Source: Actinomycetota bacterium
GTDB taxonomy: Bacteria > Actinomycetota > Acidimicrobiia > Acidimicrobiales > Ilumatobacteraceae
Direction of reading: 5' to 3'
NCBI GenBank assembly: GCA_005787025.1
Contig: SYCH01000100.1
Coordinates: 1 to 17,986 of the forward strand
DNA length: 17,986 nt
This document shows positions 14,482-17,986 of the stretch, in pieces. The position numbers and the translations under genes are program-made. The number at the start of each line of letters is the position of its first letter. Within the stretch, counting starts at the first letter, position 1. Below the pieces are notes generated by a model that was given only the letters and a program-made list of their open reading frames with translations, made no database searches and had not been told where the DNA came from.

Positions 14482-15165
14482 CTATGCGCTCGCGCTCTTG
14501 CCCGAGCCCGGAACGGCACGCAACGTGGTGGAACGGCTCTGCTCGTGATAGCTGAGGATCTGCAGTTCGAGGGCCAGGTCGACCTTGCGCACATTGATGC
14601 CCCACGGCACCGCGATCACGGCCGGGGCGAAGTTCAAGATGCTGGTCACCCCGGCCTTCACCAGACGATCAGCCGCGTCCTGGGCACCGGTGGCGGGTAC
14701 CGCGACCACCCCGATCGCGACCGATCGGGAGGCGACGATCTGGGGCAACTCGTCGATGTGTCGGACGCGAACGCCTCCGATGACCGACCCGATCTTGCTC
14801 GGGTCCACGTCGACCACCCCGGCCACCGGGAAACCTTTTTGGCCGAAGCCCCCGTAACCCGACAACGCCTGACCCAAATTGCCGGCACCGACGATCACCA
14901 CGGGCCAGTCGTGATTCAGACCCAATTCCCGCTCGATCTGGTAGACGAGATAGCGAACCTCGTAACCGACGCCGCGCACGCCGTAGGTGCCCAAGTAGCT
15001 CAAATCCTTGCGGACCTTGGCGGCGTTCACTCCTCCCAACACGGCCAGTTGTTCGCTCGAGACATGGTGCGTCTCGGCGTCGGCCAACTCGTTCAAGAGT
15101 CGCAGGTACACGGGGAGTCGCGAGACGGTGGCCTCGGGGATTCGGCGTCGGGGGCGATCAGCCAT
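14482..15165 (-). CDS. rex: Redox-sensing transcriptional repressor Rex
   Basis: Rex senses the NADH/NAD+ ratio: it binds operators when NADH is low and is released by NADH. The 227-residue protein has the N-terminal winged helix with IPEATVSRLPVYLR (9-22) and recognition helix VNAAKVRKDLSYLG (46-59). The Rossmann motif VGAGNLGQAL (92-101) is followed by GVVDVDPSKIG, and the C-terminal swapped helix reads VRKVDLALELQILSYHEQ. It closely resembles actinobacterial Rex. Three starts are in line: TTG (15171), GTG (15168) and ATG (15165). I chose the ATG because TAGCGT lies seven bases before it as in the divergent gene; a GAGGA site would instead suit the TTG. A Rex-type operator directly upstream suggests self-repression together with the heme genes. 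Confidence 0.96.
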   Translation of the reverse strand: MADRPRRRIPEATVSRLPVYLRLLNELADAETHHVSSEQLAVLGGVNAAKVRKDLSYLGTYGVRGVGYEVRYLVYQIERELGLNHDWPVVIVGAGNLGQALSGYGGFGQKGFPVAGVVDVDPSKIGSVIGGVRVRHIDELPQIVASRSVAIGVVAVPATGAQDAADRLVKAGVTSILNFAPAVIAVPWGINVRKVDLALELQILSYHEQSRSTTLRAVPGSGKSASA

Positions 15166-15172
15166 CACCAAA

Positions 15173-15202
15173 ACGCTAGGTCCTCGTGATCGTGTTCACG
15201 AA
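15173..15202 (-). promoter_or_regulatory. Putative rex-hem operon promoter (leaderless)
   Basis: On the minus strand TTCGTG (15202-15197) and TAGCGT (15178-15173) are 18 bases apart, and seven bases separate TAGCGT from the ATG of rex. The sequence around the -10, AGGACCTAGCGT, closely matches AGGTCCTAGCCT in front of the divergent gene. This arrangement fits a leaderless actinobacterial transcript and supports the ATG start. Confidence 0.5.
15184..15201. promoter_or_regulatory. Rex operator (ROP-like palindrome) upstream of rex
   Basis: TCGTGATCGTGTTCACGA has perfect six-base arms around six bases and matches 14 of 18 positions of the Streptomyces-type Rex site TTGTGAACGCGTTCACAA. It overlaps the putative rex -35 hexamer (15197-15202) and the spacer, the expected place for a repressor. 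The GTGA-N6-TCAC core also fits CRP/FNR-family sites, so Rex is preferred because of location and the neighbouring gene. It may also affect the divergent gene at 15297. Confidence 0.75.
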
Positions 15203-15283
15203 GTCACGCCCGGGTCTCTCGACCACCGACGAACGGTCTTTCGTCACCGACGCTGGCGCTCCGCTGTCGGCTCGGTCAGGTCC

Positions 15284-15289
15284 TAGCCT
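15284..15289 (+). promoter_or_regulatory. Putative -10 element of the seven-helix membrane protein gene
   Basis: TAGCCT lies seven bases before the GTG at 15297. Its context AGGTCCTAGCCT differs from the rex -10 context at only two of twelve positions. No Shine-Dalgarno sequence is present, as expected for a leaderless message. No good -35 hexamer is visible. Confidence 0.45.
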
Positions 15290-15296
15290 GCCTCGC

Positions 15297-16049
15297 GTGA
15301 CGTTGAACGCCGCATTGGCCGCCGCCGCGACTTTGGTCGCCCTGGCCTTCGCGATCTCCACATTGGATCGTTGGTTGCGTCGTCGTCGACCGCACGACGG
15401 TGCGTGGGTGGTGTCGTTGGGGTTGTTCGCTCTCGGTTCGATGGCGCTCTGGTGGGCCGAGGCTCGCGGGTGGAGCCTCGCTTCGTTTCGCGTCTTCTTT
15501 CTCGCCGGTGCCGTCCTGAACGTCCCGTGGCTGGCCCTGGGAACGATCTACCTGCTCTTCGGCCGACGCGTGGGCGACACCACCCGACTGTGCTTGATCG
15601 GCTTGTCCGGCGCCGCCACCGGTGTGGTGCTGGTCGCTCCCGCCGACGAGATCGTCGGCGACGGACTCCCCCGCGGGAGTGACTTGTTCGGAGCAGCCCC
15701 GCGCGTGTTCGCCGCGGTCGGCTCCGGCGTGGCCGCGGTCGTCATCATCGTGGGGGCGGTGTGGTCGATCGTGCGCGTCATGCGCGGACGAGTACCCGCC
15801 ACGGCGGGTGCTTCGCGTCAGATTTCCAATCCCCGACGCACGGCACTGGCGAACCTTCTCATCGCTTCGGGAACGCTCGTTCTGTCGGGCAGTGGCACGC
15901 TCGCGGGTCGCCTCGGCGAGGGTCGCGCCTTCGCCGTCACCTTGTTGGTGGGCATCGTGATCCTGTTCGCCGGCTTCCTCACCGCATCGGCAAGGCCGGT
16001 CGGGTCACAGCGCGCGTCGGAGAAGCTTGCCGAAGCGATTGTGCGGTAG
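15297..16049 (+). CDS. Unknown seven-helix membrane protein divergent from rex
   Basis: I do not recognise a family. The 250-residue product has about seven hydrophobic segments (roughly residues 3-22, 35-53, 61-88, 97-113, 134-158, 182-202 and 212-231) and short loops, with arginine-rich LDRWLRRRRP after helix 1. No cofactor or transporter signature is visible. An in-frame start 37 codons upstream exists, but that extra segment lies across the rex promoter and is not protein-like; the GTG chosen begins directly at helix 1 and has the -10-like TAGCCT seven bases before it. Its last 14 codons and stop overlap, tail-to-tail, the end of the acyl-CoA synthetase gene. Shared control with rex is possible from the divergent layout. 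Confidence 0.75.
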   Translation: MTLNAALAAAATLVALAFAISTLDRWLRRRRPHDGAWVVSLGLFALGSMALWWAEARGWSLASFRVFFLAGAVLNVPWLALGTIYLLFGRRVGDTTRLCLIGLSGAATGVVLVAPADEIVGDGLPRGSDLFGAAPRVFAAVGSGVAAVVIIVGAVWSIVRVMRGRVPATAGASRQISNPRRTALANLLIASGTLVLSGSGTLAGRLGEGRAFAVTLLVGIVILFAGFLTASARPVGSQRASEKLAEAIVR

Positions 16050-17510
16050 CTCGTTCACCACCAACACCTTCGACGGACACTTGTATCGCGCGATGTGATC
16101 GTGACAGTGATCGATCAAGGTGTCCTCGTCGGCCTCCGCCCCGGGTTTCAACACCACGAAGGCTCGCACCGCTTCGCCCGTGTGCGGATGCGACACTCCC
16201 ACCACCCCGGCCTCGAACACCGCCGGATGACGCATCAGCACCTCTTCGACCTCGGCGGGGAACACGTTGAAGCCCGACACGATGATGAGATCCTTCGCAC
16301 GGTCGACGAGATACAGGTAGCCGTCATCGTCGACCAAGCCGATGTCCCCGGTGTGCAACCACCCGTCCCGGTCGAGCACGCGAGCGGTGGCCTCGGGGTC
16401 GTTCCAATATCCCGCGAACACGTTGGGGCCCTTCACCCACACTTCCCCGGAATCACCGACGGGCACGTCGTTGCCGCTCTCGTCGACGATGCGCACGTCG
16501 ACACCCTCGACGGCTCGACCGACAGAACCCGGACGATTTTGAACACCGACGGAACTGGTCACCACCGGCGCGGCCTCGGTGAGTCCGTATCCCTCGCGGA
16601 GATCCACCCCGAATTTGGTCCGCAGACGTTCGGTGGCCTCGACGGGCATGCGCGCCGCACCGGTGAGAGCCAATCGAACCGTCGAGAAGGCCGACGTGTC
16701 GACGCCGTCCATCAATGACATCGCGACCCAGATGGGCGGAGCCCCGGGCACGATCGTGACCTTGCGGTCGACAAAAGTCTCCAGGGCGGTCGCGGGATCG
16801 AATCGCTGAACGAGAACGACGCACGCCCCGGCCATCAACGACATGCCGAGGACGACGTTCAACCCGAAGATGTGATGCATCGGCAAGACACCGAACACCA
16901 CGTCGCCGTCCTTGATGTGATCACTGGTGGAGAAGTTCTGGCAGATGTTCTCGAGCAGATTGAGATGCGTGAGGATCGCCGCCTTGGGCGAACCCGCCGT
17001 CCCACTGGTGAAGATGAGAACCGCCGGGTCTTCGCCGTTCATGTCCACCCAATGCTTGGCGGGCCCGGCGAGCATCTCGTCGAAGGTACGAACACTCATC
17101 GATCCCTGCACCGCGCCGGCACTCGAGGCGTCGGTGACGACGAGGCCTGCCAGCGTCGCGAGACGACGTTGATCGACGCCGGAGAAGGACGGGACACCGG
17201 ACGCCTCGACCAGGATCACCTTGGGATCCACGACGGCCAGTTCAGCCTCGAGTTCGGGCGTCGGGCTCAGCGGGTTCAACGGAACCGCGATCGCACCGGC
17301 ACCCACCACCGCCAAGTAGGCCACCACGAACCAACGACCATTGCCGCACAAGAGGGCCACACGATCACCGCGCTCGACACCGAGTTCCGCGAGCGAACCG
17401 CGGAACGCGTCGATCTGATCGCGCAGATCACCGTAGGTGGTGGCCTGACCGCGACTGATGATCGCCGGACGAGTGGCGTCATGCTTGTCGACGATGGATG
17501 CCAGGTTCAT
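16005..17510 (-). CDS. Acyl-CoA synthetase / AMP-dependent ligase
   Basis: The 501-residue enzyme belongs to the adenylate-forming superfamily: it activates a carboxylic acid as acyl-AMP and then usually transfers it to CoA. Motifs in order are the phosphate loop IFTSGTAGSPKAA (166-178), GYGLTEAAP (307-315), GWLHTGDIG (383-391), DRAKDLIIVSGFNVFPAEVEE (403-423, with hinge) and the C-terminal catalytic Lys495 in NRFGKLLRRAL. Length is normal for a short fatty-acyl or aryl acid CoA ligase; the substrate cannot be read from sequence. The ATG has GAGGAGGA about eight bases upstream. It follows a possible 45-codon membrane peptide by 28 bases and ends inside the converging membrane-protein gene. 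Confidence 0.92.
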   Translation of the reverse strand: MNLASIVDKHDATRPAIISRGQATTYGDLRDQIDAFRGSLAELGVERGDRVALLCGNGRWFVVAYLAVVGAGAIAVPLNPLSPTPELEAELAVVDPKVILVEASGVPSFSGVDQRRLATLAGLVVTDASSAGAVQGSMSVRTFDEMLAGPAKHWVDMNGEDPAVLIFTSGTAGSPKAAILTHLNLLENICQNFSTSDHIKDGDVVFGVLPMHHIFGLNVVLGMSLMAGACVVLVQRFDPATALETFVDRKVTIVPGAPPIWVAMSLMDGVDTSAFSTVRLALTGAARMPVEATERLRTKFGVDLREGYGLTEAAPVVTSSVGVQNRPGSVGRAVEGVDVRIVDESGNDVPVGDSGEVWVKGPNVFAGYWNDPEATARVLDRDGWLHTGDIGLVDDDGYLYLVDRAKDLIIVSGFNVFPAEVEEVLMRHPAVFEAGVVGVSHPHTGEAVRAFVVLKPGAEADEDTLIDHCHDHIARYKCPSKVLVVNELPHNRFGKLLRRAL

Positions 17511-17538
17511 GACGGGGTCCTCCTCATCGACCGAATCC

Positions 17539-17676
17539 TCACAGCTGGAGGAGTGAGATGATCCCCGCCACGAAAATCGCGCCCAGCAACAGGACCATGG
17601 TCAACGTGGTGGCGGGGCGCACGAGGTCACCATAGCCGTAATCGGCGTCCCGCTCGTCGGAGCACGGAACGATCAG
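17539..17676 (-). CDS. Possible 45-residue single-helix membrane peptide with CTG start
   Basis: This frame has no ATG, GTG or TTG giving full length. If CTG is the start, its TG and the next A form the stop of the upstream gene (CTGA, a 4-base overlap). The peptide has a polar, acidic N-half containing PCSDERDADYGYGDLVRP and a single C-terminal membrane helix (about residues 25-44) ending LLQL. The shape resembles a small tail-anchored membrane protein, and the gap would otherwise be empty between two same-strand genes. There is no evident ribosome site. Alternatives are a 24-codon version from an internal GTG, or a programmed frameshift extension of the upstream gene. Family unknown. Confidence 0.4.
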   Translation of the reverse strand: MIVPCSDERDADYGYGDLVRPATTLTMVLLLGAIFVAGIISLLQL

Positions 17677-17986
17677 CGTGTGGGCGTGATGGTCACCGAC
17701 ACCGACGTCGGTGCGGGCTCACCACCCGGGGCCAGGAACACCTGATCGCCTTCTCCGACGGCCAGTTCGGACGCGGCCGAGGCCCGACCAACGGCGATGC
17801 ACAACAACCCCGAGGAGTCGACGACCAGACCCGCGGCCCCTTGACCGAGCGAGTCGAAGGCCGACACCACCTCGAAATTGCGAACGTCGGCGCCGATGGA
17901 CGTGCGCACTCGCATGACCTCGTCACCGAACGCCGATCGCACGTCGTCCAACGACACGTTGAGTTGGCAATTGCCGAAACGATCGA
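17673..17986 (-). CDS. Unknown protein, 3' part (runs off the right edge)
   Basis: The frame stays open to the window edge, so this is the C-terminal ~103 residues of a longer gene rather than a short gene beginning at the internal GTG at 17957. Visible sequence includes RFGNCQLNVSLDDVRSAFG, SIGADVRNFEVVSAFDSLGQ, LVVDSSGLLCIAVG, a Pro/Gly-rich linker PGGEPAPTS and the end VSVTITPTR. No membrane helix or known motif is seen and I do not recognise a family. Its stop overlaps the possible CTG start of the small membrane peptide, suggesting an operon with the acyl-CoA synthetase. Confidence 0.6.
   Translation of the reverse strand, partial: DRFGNCQLNVSLDDVRSAFGDEVMRVRTSIGADVRNFEVVSAFDSLGQGAAGLVVDSSGLLCIAVGRASAASELAVGEGDQVFLAPGGEPAPTSVSVTITPTR

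Noticed and set aside
13273..15189. 638-codon plus-strand open frame
   Set aside because: It is antisense to hemA and rex, both with complete motif sets.
15186..15296. 37-codon N-terminal extension of the seven-helix protein
   Set aside because: It starts within the Rex operator, encodes a polar stretch unlike a membrane-protein start, and the GTG at 15297 fits a leaderless promoter.
1..17986. CRISPR arrays, tRNA or rRNA genes, insertion sequences, prophage or defence genes
   Set aside because: I saw no regularly spaced repeats, tRNA-like cloverleaf, transposase or phage motif; gene content is housekeeping respiration and heme synthesis.

Overview
The window reads as ordinary chromosome of a high-G+C Gram-positive bacterium. 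Three things suggest Actinomycetota: frequent GTG starts, a rex-hemA-hemC-hemD gene order like that of Streptomyces, and an actinobacterial-type Rex. The cytochrome b is split into a b6-like part and a subunit IV-like part, unlike the single QcrB of Mycobacterium or Streptomyces. This points to a deep-branching class such as Acidimicrobiia; that placement is inference. No mobile element, tRNA, rRNA or CRISPR array was seen.

Left block (1-5970, all minus strand): one tightly packed respiratory operon. In transcription order it encodes a three-helix membrane protein of unknown family, a 2x[4Fe-4S] ferredoxin, a b6-type cytochrome b, a subunit IV-like protein with a long N-terminal extension, a Rieske protein, a membrane-anchored diheme cytochrome c, another unknown membrane protein, then nuoA and the start of nuoB. 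Spacings run from a 4-base overlap to 21 bases, so a menaquinol:cytochrome c oxidoreductase and complex I appear to be co-transcribed.

A 449-base divergent intergenic region (5971-6419) separates this from a short plus-strand pair (6420-8530): a membrane-anchored monoheme cytochrome c and a geranylgeranyl-reductase-family flavoprotein, probably a menaquinone side-chain reductase. The monoheme cytochrome begins with the same MTEIPEHLLKR segment as subunit IV, which links the two divergent units. The pair ends in an 8-bp inverted repeat that holds the stop codons of both converging genes.

Middle block (8544-15171, minus strand): a heme-precursor operon, rex-hemA-hemC-hemD-hemB-hemL plus an unknown anchored protein. 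It encodes every step from glutamyl-tRNA to uroporphyrinogen III. An 18-bp Rex-operator-like palindrome overlaps the putative rex -35 region, so rex and the heme genes are probably controlled by the NADH/NAD+ ratio. Heme made here would serve the cytochromes of the left block.

Right block: a seven-helix unknown membrane protein diverges from rex and overlaps tail-to-tail, by 45 bases, with a minus-strand acyl-CoA synthetase/AMP ligase. Upstream of the ligase lie an unannotated 45-codon membrane peptide ORF, which would need a CTG start, and the 3' part of an unknown gene running off the right edge.

The strongest candidates for something undescribed are the b6f-like quinol oxidase operon with its built-in ferredoxin and two unknown membrane proteins, the shared IPEHLL segment, the N-terminal cysteine ladder of HemL, and the CTG-start micro-ORF.
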